This document shows positions 44,271 through 55,345 of a stretch of DNA of 64,000 bases, piece by piece. Positions within the stretch are counted from its first letter, which is position 1, and every line of letters begins with the position of its first letter. A model generated the notes under the pieces. It searched no databases. It was not told the origin of the DNA and saw only the letters and a list, made by a program, of their open reading frames with translations. The position numbers and the translations under genes were made by a program. Source of the DNA: Buddleja alternifolia (taxonomy: Eukaryota; Streptophyta; Magnoliopsida; Lamiales; Scrophulariaceae); the NCBI GenBank assembly GCA_019426215.1, contig WHWC01000149.1, positions 44,986-108,985 of the forward strand, in the 5' to 3' direction.

Positions 44271-47200
44271 CTTTTAGCGCTTTCTCTTGGATGAGGAAGT
44301 TTGAGGTTTCTTTGGATCTAGTTTCTTCCCTTGTCTGAAGAGCATCTCCGCACACTTCCATAACTTGTCATTTGCTTCCCTCATGTTTTTGTGAGTACTG
44401 TTGGCAAATTGTGCATGTCCCATTCTTTTGGCCAACTCCTCAAAATTGTGGAGGCACTTGTGCCAAATTGCATTGTCGAATCCCAGTTCACACAAAAGTT
44501 CTTCAAAAATTTCATAAGTTCTTATGACTGGAGCTGTATTAGGATGGATGTTAATAGGAACATAAGGGATGTTAATAGGAACATAAGCGGCAAACGGCGG
44601 GATTCCTAACTCTTCAAGTAGCTCAACTGAGAAATTTTGGATTGGGTAACCTCTATAGAGATGAGGTTTACGCTTCTTGAGGACAACTTATTGGATCTAA
44701 TGGATTGCATTTTGCGGTTCTTCCCAGTGCTTATCATCAGAACTTGGCAAGCTCTTGGACTATTTACCCTTTTCCACCTTCTTGACATCAGCATCAAGAG
44801 GTTGAGATGAGTGAATCTCAGATAAATCTTTGCGGAGGAGCTTAACCTCATCAATCAATAAGCCTACTTGAGCAACAATCCCTTCAACTACTGAGTTGGA
44901 AAGAGAGTGACATTCAGCGTCTGCACTGGCATTCTCGGCTAGCGAGCGATTGACGCTATCTGAAAGATCTTTGACAAGCGGCACCATCTGATTCATGATG
45001 GTAATAGTGTTCTGATTAGCCGTATTTCTCATGTCATTGAGTTGAGTGCGTTCGACTTGATACAGAATAGAAGTGCTTCATTCTTCCCAGCGGGAGCATG
45101 ATCCTTTGATATCAGTGTGAGAGTTCTTGACCGCTTTCTAGAAGTCCTTAACCTCTGGATCATCTTCACTTTCAAAGTCACTGGAGGAATGAACATCAAT
45201 GGGCAATGGTTCTTTAGATGCAACAGCTTTGCCACGCGCTGGATCTCTTATGAGAGGTTCCTCCGAATCAATTTTAGGTTCCGTTTCTGGAAGAGCAACG
45301 TCTGGAGCATAGACTTCTGCAAAATCCATATCAACTCCATCGGCCTCAGCGCTTGAAAGATTTTCAAGAATGACTGGAGCGAGAGCGCTGGCAAGGGCTT
45401 CTTCCTCAAAAATTGTCTCCACATCCTCCTCAAAAGACGGTTCTCGAACAATAGGAACAAGAGTATTTGTGTACTCAAAAGTAGAATTAGCAAGAAGTGG
45501 CGTTGAAGAATAGTACTTACGAAACTTTGAAAGCCACTGCAACGATGAAATCGTAGACGATTCTGGAATGATCTCTACCGGAGTCATCCCTGTCGTTAGC
45601 ATAACATCAAGCCTTGGAATATTTTCTGAAGTAGAGAGCTGGAACAATTCTTGCGAAAACACAGAAAGTGGGCTTTCTCTAGCGGCTACCCACATAGGAC
45701 CAATAGCATCAATAGGATAACCTGGAGTTAACATGGTGCTTGACCCTGGAATAAAGAACAAAGAGTTCTCGATTTTCTCCTTGCTGAAGTACAGCAACCT
45801 ATCGGCTGGCAAAGCTTGAAGATTGAAAATGTAGTGCTTGTAATAGTCCTCCAAGTACGGTAAAACAGCGTGAGCAAGTGCTCGGCTACAATGCTCTTCT
45901 AGCAAATCGATTTCCCTTTGGTAATCATTCCGAAAAGATGAAACCTGAAAATTCATTAATATTTGCCCCAGTTGTTGTGACAACGTTCTTAGTAAAAATG
46001 TGGTCGAAGAATCTCACAGGGTCTCTGAGTCTCATACGATTGAAGAGAAACTCATAGCGTTGTTCAGTGTCCACTTCCACATTGGTGCTTGAAGATTCGA
46101 CACTGGGAGCGCTACTGTCATCTGGAACAAGGTTGGACTGACTGAGCTTGCCAAGTGCTTGGCAAAGATACTCTTCAACTAGACGCTGAATAGATGACAA
46201 ATATAAAATAGGTCGGAGGCGCTGAATTCTGGAATCAAGACAATATTGGGCAAAGTGTTTACGTTTATCATGAATGGCTTGACTAAACAGCACTGGTTTG
46301 GCAACCATTTCTTCAACAGTATGGCTCTTCAAACCATATGCCTCAACCCATTCAGCTTCTTGAAGGAGCCAATTAGAACCGGCTGCAATGATAGCTCTGA
46401 ATCCGCGATCATGAATGCTTTTCAAGGCAAGGAAACCCTGGAGGTCTGGACTGTAATCTCCATGCCACACTCTTTCAAAGTATAGCTGCGCTTCAGGGGA
46501 AATAATTTGCTTCAAATCCGCTGGCTTGTCAGGAATTGTGATTCATTTAGCCTTCCATAAGCGGAGGGGCTGCGCAATCTCAAGATTGGAGTAGTGAGCG
46601 ATTTTCTCAGGGAAATGAGAATAGCCAAGCTTATAGATCGTCTTCTCACTTGGACTCTGAGGAATTGGAGAATAGTTATCATAAAATTTGAGCGTCTCAT
46701 TCCTCGGCGGCCTAGCCTCTGGCTCACTGTGCAGATGAACATCATAGTATGCAAAATCAACTTCATCTAAAGTCCTTCGCATGGGCTTAGGAACTTTTTG
46801 GGCCTTTGGGGGCTTAGAGGCGGTAATTTCAGCAAGAATATCGGCCAAAGTCCTTTTGGGGACTTTCTCTTCTGGAACACTGGTAGAAGACTTGGATTTA
46901 GAAGACTTAAACGTTTTTGTCTTCTTTGACTTTTTCTTGGGAGGCGTTGGATCCTCGGATGCAATTCTAATAAGCTTCTCTTTCTGAGCTTCTGTTAATT
47001 CTTGATCAAATAGAATCCGTGTAAACTAGGCATCATACTCAATTGCTTCTTGAATACAGTGCTCAGCATGGACATAACCTTCTTCAATGTCCCCATGCGA
47101 AACAAAGTCTTCATTGAGTAAAGTTTGAGGGAGAGCGGTGTGGTCTATGTCTCGGTATAGTACCACCTAATGCCTAGCCACTGATCCACCCACTGTGTAT

Positions 47201-48795
47201 GGGAGATCACCTTTAGCGGCTGTAGCAACCTCTTAAGATATTGACACTACAGTAGAGAGGTCAACATCTAACTTGACTGGCATGCTTTCAGAAACAAGGG
47301 CAGCAGCACCTGCTTCAGAAATGACTTCTAAAGGAGTTGAAAGAAAGAAACACACCTTAAGAACTAAATTTTCTATAGAAGGTAGAAAATCGAGAGAAGA
47401 CCTTGGTAGAAGAAATTTCTTACCCTGAGCGCTAGTCTCAGCAACGGGCTCCAGAGGATGAACTTGTGGTTCACTAGCCTCAGACTCCTTCTTCACATCA
47501 TCTTCAGCGGCTGATAGTTCTTCTTGAGCATCTAATGCTCGGAAAGATTTTGCACTTGGCTCGAAAGGAGCGCTTGACAGTGGGATACCACGAGGGTCAG
47601 TTAGCTTTTTAGCTGCTGGAGTGCGAATCTTTTAGTGTGTTAAAGAAACAGATTTTTCACGAGCGGTGGTAACGTAAATTACCTCAGATTTAGCTGGGAT
47701 AGATCCAACTATTTTCTGCCGCTTAAGAGCTTCTGTTTGCTCTTCTTCCTCAGCATCCTTCTGAAAATGCACGGGCGAATGAGGAGGAGAGGATGGCTTC
47801 TTTCTCTTCAACTTCTTATAAGGCACTTGGGGAGCCTTCTTTGACTTCTTAACGTTCAAACCCAAAACAACGTTCGCTGTGCGTTCTTCAACCAGAGACG
47901 CTAACTCATGGTAATCTTTTTTGAATTCAGCTGTAGCAATTCTTTGAAGCGCTTCTTCCTCTTACTTCTTGCTCAACTTCTCTGCATGGCGTCTAGTGTG
48001 TTCTTATTTTGGCAACGCAGCGCCACCAACCGTGGGAGGATGGAGAAGAGTGAAAATCATCTTTTTTTCCAAAAATTTCTCTTTTGGAACGACAATTCTA
48101 GCGCTTGGAACATGACCGCTGCGATACAAAATATAACTTAATAACAAACTATAAGGTTTGGTAGGAGGCTTCTTCCCTAACATAGAAGCAATTCTTTCAA
48201 AGATAAACCTAGGCCAATTAATCTCATAATTCTTTGCAATGGCCACCATCATCTGGAACTGGAGATGGCTGATCTTGTCAAACGAACTGGCTCTGCACTC
48301 AAGAACTTTAGCACAAATATCCGCCATGATTTGGTACTTGGTCTTTAACTCCTTTTTCTTGAAGTTGTGCAAATAAGAAGAATCCTCCTTTGAACACATG
48401 AGTTCCCAAACTACAGAAAAATCTCTGATTGCCACCTCAGAGGGTAAAATCCCTTTATTGGAAAGTTGAAAAAAATCGGCAATGCGATCAGAAGTGAGTG
48501 TGAAAACCTTGTCAGGAAACTCAGGAAATAAGTATGTGATAGAAAGACCATCATCTAAAAGCTGGGCATTCTCATGAAATTCTTTTAGAGCCACTTGATG
48601 GAATTGGTAATAACTGGTCATGATAGGTTTCAACTTTTGTTCTTCAAAAGAGAGAAGAATGCTGCGAACAGGAAAATGTTGTTGGGAGTGAAGATAATCT
48701 CAATCAACCAAGAAGCCAGGGTTCACATGAATTTCAGCCTGGGGATTTGGTGAAGGAAGAGCAGCAACAGATTTTGAGGATTTCTTAGGGGCCAT
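44271..48795 (-). pseudogene. Sirevirus env-like long ORF, decayed
   Basis: The first ATG is at 48795 (MAPKKSSKSVAALPSP). An early stop at about 48695 and several later stops and frameshifts divide a once continuous reading of up to about 1500 codons. Main open parts are 48633-48004, 47865-47632, 47496-47233, 46848-46543, 46515-45925, 45983-45138, 45032-44760 and 44495-44274. The N-terminal part (FPDKVFTLTSDRIADFFQL; NYEINWPRFIFERIA) resembles the 'putative plant transposon protein' domain found in extra ORFs of plant LTR elements. A lysine-rich middle (about 47865-47760), an acidic Glu-rich part (45440-45200), a heptad-rich coiled coil (about 45032-44770) and a basic tail (SSSKRKR) follow. 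It lies where Sireviruses carry their env-like gene, between pol and the PPT. I see no convincing signal peptide or membrane span, so function is open. Confidence 0.7.
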
Positions 48796-49619
48796 TTTCA
48801 GAGAAGTTTGAAGAATTTGATGCAGTTAATTTTTGGGGGAGAGAGAGAGTTTGCAGATAGCTCTTAGAAAATATGAGAGTGATAAAAGGAAAAGCTTCTG
48901 CAATTTCTTGAATTTATAGAGAGAAAGACATAACTACTCATTTAAGATTTGGCCATGTTTCAAGTAAGATTAAATCTGTGTCGTAAATTCCATAATAATG
49001 GGTGGGAAAAATGTGCGAAAAATATGGAAACTACATTGGATAAAGACAAAATATAAATTTTGGTGTCCGCGGTTACCTTTGCAATTATTTTTTGAATTTC
49101 AAAACGTTTTGAATTATTCAGCGTGAGCTGCACGCGCCTGAAACACACTGTAGTGGAGACACGCACGTACATTTGCTGAACCGTCATTTAAAAGTAATGA
49201 GTACCCTTTGGTTTTCTGGAACAGAGATGAGGAATGTCATATCAGCATTAATTGGTTTGACTTTTCCACCAACTCTGTTTAGCGTTACGTAGCACGCTCT
49301 TTTTGAAATTCATTTTTGCTAAGTGCTAACTGGGAATGGGTTAAGCGTTTAGTATCTTTCACGATGATGTTCAGACGCTGAAAGAGTCAAAAGCGTCTAA
49401 ACAAATTTTTAATGCATAAAGCCAAGTGCTTATGACCAATGCAAGAGAAGCATTTTTGGTCAATTTCACTTTTCTAATAAAATTATTCATTTTAAGGTTC
49501 GCCCTAAAATTAACAACTTATTAGTATTTTCTTTGAAATCATTAAACATAAAATAAGGTAAAATTCCCCCTAAATTTTATGCCTATAAAGTATGATGTTT
49601 TGAATGGTTAAGCATTTAA
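48796..49619 (-). other. Spacer between Sirevirus pol and env-like ORF
   Basis: About 0.8 kb of non-coding, AT-rich sequence. A short minus-strand open stretch (49187-48960) has no recognisable domain. A splice or initiation signal for the downstream ORF might be expected here, but none could be identified with confidence. Confidence 0.45.
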
Positions 49620-50360
49620 ATCAATTATACCTAATTCACTTCTTAAAGTGAGAAAGCGTTGTTCGTTGAGCGCTTTGGTGAAGATATCTGCCAATTGTTT
49701 TTATGTACCAATGAATTGCATGGAGATGTCTTTCTTTTGAACATGGTCACGAAGAAAATGGTATCTAATGTCAATATGTTTGGTTCTGGAATGAAGAACA
49801 GGATTTTGAGTCATGGCTAGAGCGCTTTGGTTATCACAATGGATAGGGGTTGGACCTAGAATTATACCATGATCTCTAAGGTGTTGCCTCATCCATAAAA
49901 TTTGTGCACAACAACTTCCTACAGCTACATACTCTACTTCAGCTGTAGAGGTAGCTATCGATTGTTGTTTCTTACTATGCCACAAAACTAATCTAGCACC
50001 TCGAAATTGACATGTACCACTAGTACTTTTACTATCAATTTTGCATCCTGCAAAATCTGCATTTGAGTAACCAATTAGTTCAAAAGGAGAGTCCCTTAGA
50101 TACCATAAGCCCACATTTTGTGTGTCTTTTAGGTATTTAACGATTCTCTTGGCAGCAATTAAGTGTGATTCTTTAAGATCGGCTTGAAAGCGTGCACACA
50201 TGCATACCAAAAACATAATATCAAGTCTACTGGCAGTAAGATAAAGAAGTGATCTGATGATACCTCTATAATTAGTGATATCAATCTTCTTCCCACTTTC
50301 ATCTTTATCTAAATTAAGCGTTTGGCTCATTGAAATTTTTGAAGATGATGCATTTTCCAA
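49620..50360 (-). pseudogene. Sirevirus-like copia RNase H, C-terminal pol fragment
   Basis: An open stretch of 219 codons (50360-49701) covers the RT-RNase H connection (YRGIIRSLLYLTASRLDIMF) and the RNase H domain (GYSNADFAGCKIDSKSTSGT, ATSTAEVEYVAVGSCCAQ, IHCDNQSALAMTQNPV). An in-frame stop at about 49699 precedes the last residues (QLADIFTKAL). The reading begins abruptly at 50360, where the sequence changes to a copia LTR fragment, so the upstream RT and integrase have been removed. Confidence 0.9.
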
Positions 50361-51035
50361 TAGGGAGACGGCTATAGCGAAGGGGAGAGAGAATTTTCTC
50401 TTCTTCTTTCTTTGCTGTCAAGTTTATTATGAGTGACTTAGGTTTTGACTAAACCAGTGTTAGGTATATATAAGGAGTGATGGGCTTGGAATTAACTAAC
50501 TCCTTGAGCCTATCCAACTCCTCCTACACACGCATATACACGCCCCCTCTCATCCCTTTTGGGCTATGTTGACTTTTAACTTAGTCTGATTATTAATTAG
50601 GTCCAACATATTTTAATCCAATTAAAATATAATGCAAATAATAATCATCTAAATTAAATAATTTAATTATTTAATAAAAGGATGACTATAATAAATAAGT
50701 CTATTTATTTATTATAATTAATTTATTTCTATTAATCTAATTAATCAAATAAATTAATGCGTTCATAATAAATACATCTAATTATTTATTATTAAGTTAT
50801 TTGATTAATCCAATTAATTAAATAAATTAATTTGATCAACAAATAGCAAATTACATGATTTATGTTATTTAACAGCGAAAGAATTTCTTCGCTAAATTCC
50901 TTGAAAGTGCGACTCTCTAGGTTCGTCTCAATTGACATTGGGAGGAGACCAAGGATGTGAGTGACACCTAGCCAGTCTTGTGGACTCACATTAATTAATT
51001 AGGTTCGTCTCAATTGGCACTGGCATTGTTTATTA
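50361..51035 (-). repeat. Copia LTR fragment (copia-2/3 family)
   Basis: The segment starts GGAGACGGCTATAG and carries the family landmarks GTGCGACTCTCTAGGTTCG and GTGACACCTAGCCAGTC in the same orientation as 42096-43691. A piece of the block (AGGTTCGTCTCAATTG) is repeated at about 50999-51015. It may be the remnant of the copia-2 5' LTR displaced by the Sirevirus, or an independent insertion that cut the Sirevirus. Confidence 0.65.
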
Positions 51036-51084
51036 TTACTTCTAAAAATATTGCAAATTATTATTTTGAATAATTAGTTATAAT

Positions 51085-51703
51085 AGGGTAATGATATTGG
51101 CACTCTACAAATTACTATAAGAGCTCCAACTTTGACATTTACGTTTGAATATGCCAAGATTATCCTTGAATTTTAAAACTACTTCTATGCAATCAATACA
51201 AAACTATTATCATGTTATAGGTGTTTTCTTTTCCACTTTGTCAAAGTCAATTAATAAAAATAATATTCAACAAAAAGAAAACAAGTAATTGAAATGTAGA
51301 GCATCATCAACAAAATAATAACCAACTTCATAAAATTCGATAATGACAATTATTATATAAACCAAAAAAAAAAACTGAATACCACTTCATTAATTTACTC
51401 TACTTATTTACCAAAACAAATCTCACTCTACTTGCCTTTATATTAGATCTAGCAATCAATTTTATATTTTTGTTCAAGCAATAACTATAGTTTCTTCAGA
51501 CAATACTGCTCTTCTATCAACAAAAAGCTATAATTATCTAGACTAAGCATAAGAGGAATTTATTAGTGCGACGGTTTAAAGGGTGAAGAAAAAAGAAGTA
51601 AAATGTTGGATTTTATTAAGAGATGGCTATTCTTGTCATTTTCTTAGAGAGAATATTTCAAGTGGAGCTCCATACAATTTTTGAAGCTCCAATATCATTC
51701 CTC
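51085..51703. mobile_element. Non-coding DNA element with about 45-bp imperfect inverted ends
   Basis: The left end AGGGTAATGATATTGGCACTC and the reverse complement of the right end (GAGGAATGATATTGGAGCTTC) match over the outer 15 bases and again at AGAGCTCCA/GGAGCTCCA. Direct ATAAT copies flank it (51080-51084 and 51704-51708). The interior is AT-rich with no ORF. Class not determined. Confidence 0.55.
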
Positions 51704-51713
51704 ATAATGGATT

Positions 51714-51913
51714 GGGTAAATTTTAACTAATCTATGTAAGAAAAGAAAATTTGTGAAAAAGAAGAAAATGGTGGAGAAACTGAAAAATGAAAGAAAATAT
51801 AAGGAAATAAAGGCGATTTCATGTAATTGAGGGGTGTAAGTGTATTTTCTATAGTTTAGGAGGTATTTGGTACAAAGGATATAGTTTACGGGGGTCAAAG
51901 TGTATTTTACCCT
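51714..51913. repeat. Short repeat with GGGTAAA termini
   Basis: It starts GGGTAAATTTTAAC and ends GTGTATTTTACCCT, inverted over about eight bases, a pattern common among small plant MITEs. No target duplication is visible. The ORF read here on the minus strand is low-complexity and probably spurious. Confidence 0.35.
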
Positions 51914-52205
51914 AACATGAATAATAGTGTGAGTATAGGGGGTATTATATTATAAAAATCATACAAGCATCATTCATCATTTTTCTTAATAATACAATTA
52001 CACCCCTCATGTTAAAAAATTCTTATAATTACACCCCTGTATGTTTAAAAATTCTTCCAATTTTACTCCTGTAAACCTTACAAATCAACCTATTGAGATG
52101 TGTTGGTAATTTTTAATAAGTGAAGGGAGGTTTTGGTAATTACACAATAAGTAGAGGGCCTGTGTGTAATTTCCCCTATTTTATATTGTTACAACAATTT
52201 ATCAG
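51914..52205. other. AT-rich spacer with CACCCCT-rich repeat remnant
   Basis: Repeated phrases AATTACACCCCT and CTTATAATTACACCCC resemble eroded ends of small non-autonomous elements. No gene seen. Confidence 0.4.
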
Positions 52206-52320
52206 ATGTGAAGATGGAAACTCGAGAGGTTTTACCATCGCATTTGTTGTTCAGAATTGAATCGTTTTCATTGCTTGAGAAATACGAATCTGCCGAATTC
52301 GCTGTTGGAGACTACAAATG

Positions 52321-53283
52321 GTGTACATCGATCATTCTTCCCACTGCTTTATATTTGTGCAGTAAATGTATCATTTCTTTCTATGATTTTCTAGTCCGTA
52401 CATACTCCCTCATTAATATATATTAATCTAAAAAACAAACTGTTAGTCCTATAGAATGGTTTCCCTGTAATCTTGATCATATTGTTTGCAACTTACAAAA
52501 TATATCTAATAATTTTTTCGCATTTTTAGTTCCAATTGTTAATTTTTTACGGAAATCGTCAATTTGGCATTTAGTGTTGTAAAAATTAGAGGTTATTTAG
52601 TGAATTTATCCAACCTATCATATACCCTCAAAGGTGAGTGCGAAATTTCATCCATTTTTTTAGCGGATCCAAAATTGCAAAAAGAAGAATCTAGTGGGAC
52701 TATGTTTGCAACTTTACGAACAGCGAGACTGAAATTACAATAGGCTCTATCTTAAAGAACCAATATTGTAATTTTCTCTTTCCTAGTTTGTACTTCAATA
52801 GTTGCATAATAAAGACAATAACTGCTTGGTCTTTTTCCTTTTTGGCCATATTTGCTATGATAAACTGTCCCATCGGGTCAGAGTTGGTGACTTTTTTTCT
52901 TGGGATATGTTGTTTCAATTTAGGTGCTTATTTTCGTATTTCACATTGTAGATATAAATGGTCTCGGTGTGATATTTATCATTGAATTTCCTAATAAGAG
53001 GGTATTTATTAAAATACCCTCGATTCAATGGTGTATGTTATATTTGGACCATTGGTACTGGTGTGGCATAAAATTTTCCCACCAAGTATGCATGTCGTAC
53101 AGAAGATAAAAGATTAAATTAGAGTAGAAGATTCAAACTGGAATTTTCATGTCAAATCTGAAAAGTCCTATCTATATCATTTTCTTTCAGAAATAAGAAT
53201 CAAAAAATTTAGAAGGTGGACAAAATGACATACTTATAAGTAATAAATTAAAAATAAATATTTCACTCGATATTTCTGTACAG
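52321..53283 (+). other. Intron 1 of the MATH pseudogene
   Basis: Bounded by GTGTAC at the exon 1 end and TGTACAG before exon 2, and joining them restores a Trp-Arg junction typical of MATH domains. The interior is AT-rich and has no coding sense; it is long for a plant intron and may hold an old repeat. Confidence 0.65.
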
Positions 53284-53344
53284 GAGACTAGTAATCTATC
53301 CTAATGGGGACAAAACAATTACAGAAGGTGATCATGTTCATGTG

Positions 53345-55345
53345 TGTTAAGGTAAAATCCCTTTTCACTTTATTAATGATAATAGAAGAGTTTATATTGA
53401 ATAAAATATAAAAGACATAAGGAAATAAACAACTAAGGAAATAAATAACTAAGGTAATAAGATTTGGAATGAGTGGTCATAGGATGAGTAGGAACGGGAG
53501 GTGGGTGAGCGTACCGAGGAAGAGGCGAAGACGGGCAGCAACTTGCAAGACGAAGAAGGGAGATGTGTCATCGTCGAATGAGATCGTACGAGGATTGGAC
53601 CGGAGGAGAGGAAAAAGAGGAGAAGGGAAAGACGGATTCGTCAAAAGTGATGTGACAAGAGATGATAATTTTATTTGTGCTAAGATTCAAGCATCGAAAA
53701 CCTTTGTGATTAGAGGGTAAACCCAAAAATAAGCAAGCAGAAGAGCGAGGAGATAGTTTATGTGAGAAGCAGTGTCGGAGAGATTAGGATAGTAGAGACA
53801 TCCAAAAATGCTAAGTGGGTGTAGAAGGGGAGACATTATAAAGAATTTCAAGAGGGTTTCTATAGAAAAGAGTGGTGGTGGGAGAATATTAAAGAGATGT
53901 ACAACCATACTGGCGGCTTCAACCCAAAACAGAGGAGCAAGAGAGCTTGGAAGAGAAGGGTGTGGACGATGTTGTTCACGGTTTGTATGGTTCGCTCTCT
54001 TTACTGTTTTGTTGTGAAGTGTGAGAACAAGAGAAGCCAAAAACTAAGCCATTTTGAGCAAAAAAACCATGAAACTTTTTATTGTCAAATTCACCACCAT
54101 GATCACATCGAAAGGTTTTAATTTTAAAATTAAATTGAGTACTAACATAAGAGTAATTATCCACAAATATTTGAAAAACATCAGACTTATTTCGTAAGGG
54201 AATCCATAAAAATGCGAAAAATCATCCAAAAAAATAATATAATAACGAAAACCACCTAAACTTGGAATCGGCGATGTCCAAAGGTCCGAGTGGATAATAT
54301 CAAATAATGCAGTACTAGACTAAGAGAACTAAAAAAAAAAACGCTTATGTTTACCAAGCTGACACGCATGACAAAGGTTTCTAGAAAAATCCTTATTACA
54401 ATTAATAAAATTCCTACGAGATAAAAACTTAAAAATAGAAACTCCGGGATGACGAGCGTCCATGCCATGTGGAGGAGGGGAGAATGGAAGGTGCTCAGAG
54501 AGGTGAAAAATCAAAAATGGATAGAGATCGCCGTCACTGTCACGCAGAAGAATCACTGAGCCGGTCCTAAGGTCCTTAATAGAAAAAACCAAAAGGAACA
54601 ATTCGAGAGAGCAACAATTATCACAAGTGAATTTACGAGCAGACACAAGATTTTTAACTAATGATGGAGCGAGAAAACATTATTCAAGAAAGGGAACGAG
54701 GATTATGTATTTGGGATTGACTAATAGAGATAACAGGTAGTACAGCACCATTACCAACCACCATTGAATTTGAATTAGAACTAGGGGCAATATTAAATAA
54801 TTTACCTTGGGTAGAGGACATGTGTGTGCTTGCCCTGGTATCCATATACCAATGATCGTCTGATTGATTGAGTGTCATTGTCTGATAGAGCGAGGAGAGA
54901 TCGGTGGAGATGAAAGCTGATTGTTGATGTGTTGGTGTAGGTGGCCCGGATGCACCAGATTGCAAATTGGAGAGGTGTTGTTGTTGCGGGCCAGGTGGTG
55001 GAACAGCCCAGACAGGAGTGGGCTGGCTTGAGGCCGATAGTTTGGGGTTCATGGGTAGCGGTTGGAGTGGCAGAGGAGTTGGTTATTTGAGACATGAGAG
55101 ATGGAGAAAATCGAGAACACGTAGCAAGATAAATAGAAAACAGGGGCGGCTGCCTATGAAGAAATTAAGATCCCTAGAATGTGTTTAGGCCGATAACATG
55201 TTAAGGTAATATCCCCCTTGACTTTATTAATGACAATAGAAGAGTTTATATAAAATACAATGTGAGAGACATAAGGAAATAAACAACTAAGGAAATAAAG
55301 AACTGAGGGAATAATAAAGACTCCTACTCTATTATTATTCTAACA
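53345..55345 (-). mobile_element. copia-5: small, internally deleted copia element in the MATH gene
   Basis: The right LTR is 55199-55345 (147 bp, TGTTAAGG to TAACA). The left LTR (53345 to about 53468) is truncated. Flanking five bases are ATGTG (53340-53344) and CTGTG (55346-55350), matching at four of five. On the minus strand the PBS TGTTATCGGC lies next to the right LTR. Minus-strand coding: a gag end and protease-like part (55095-54684, HWYMDTRASTHMSS), GAG-pre-integrase (54646-54329, CHACQLGKH) and integrase pieces (54164-53690, FRCDHGGEFDNKKF; FGCLYYP). RT and RNase H are missing. Confidence 0.85.
53687..55095 (-). pseudogene. copia-5 gag-protease-integrase remnant
   Basis: Order from right to left: proline- and glutamine-rich gag end (GPQQQHLSNLQSGASGP), protease-like DHWYMDTRASTHMSS (Asp-Thr in place of the usual Asp-Ser-Gly), GAG-pre-integrase with ARHPGVSIFKFLSRR and CHACQLGKHKR, then integrase core and C-terminal pieces. 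Frameshifts occur between 54330 and 54164 and again at about 54000. The sequence ends at about 53690, where a further stretch (53470-53690) of Arg/Lys-rich low-complexity frame precedes the left LTR. Confidence 0.8.

Larger units (their letters stand above)
32830..50360 (-). mobile_element. Sirevirus-like Ty1/copia element, 5'-truncated, nested
   Basis: Read on the minus strand from right to left: RNase H (50360-49620), a spacer, a long env-like ORF region (48795-44271), a PPT (AAAAATGGGGAAAT, about 44043-44056) and the 3' LTR (44042-43943 plus 34156-32830). RNase H, extra ORF and the TTTTGATGATGACAAG phrase near the LTR start point to the Sirevirus lineage. Gag, protease, integrase and RT are absent: the element stops sharply at 50360 against a copia LTR fragment. 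A 9.8 kb gypsy element lies inside the LTR. Confidence 0.75.

Noticed and set aside
45117..48141. Several plus-strand ORFs within the env-like region
   Set aside because: They are antisense shadows of the minus-strand reading, with no domain of their own.
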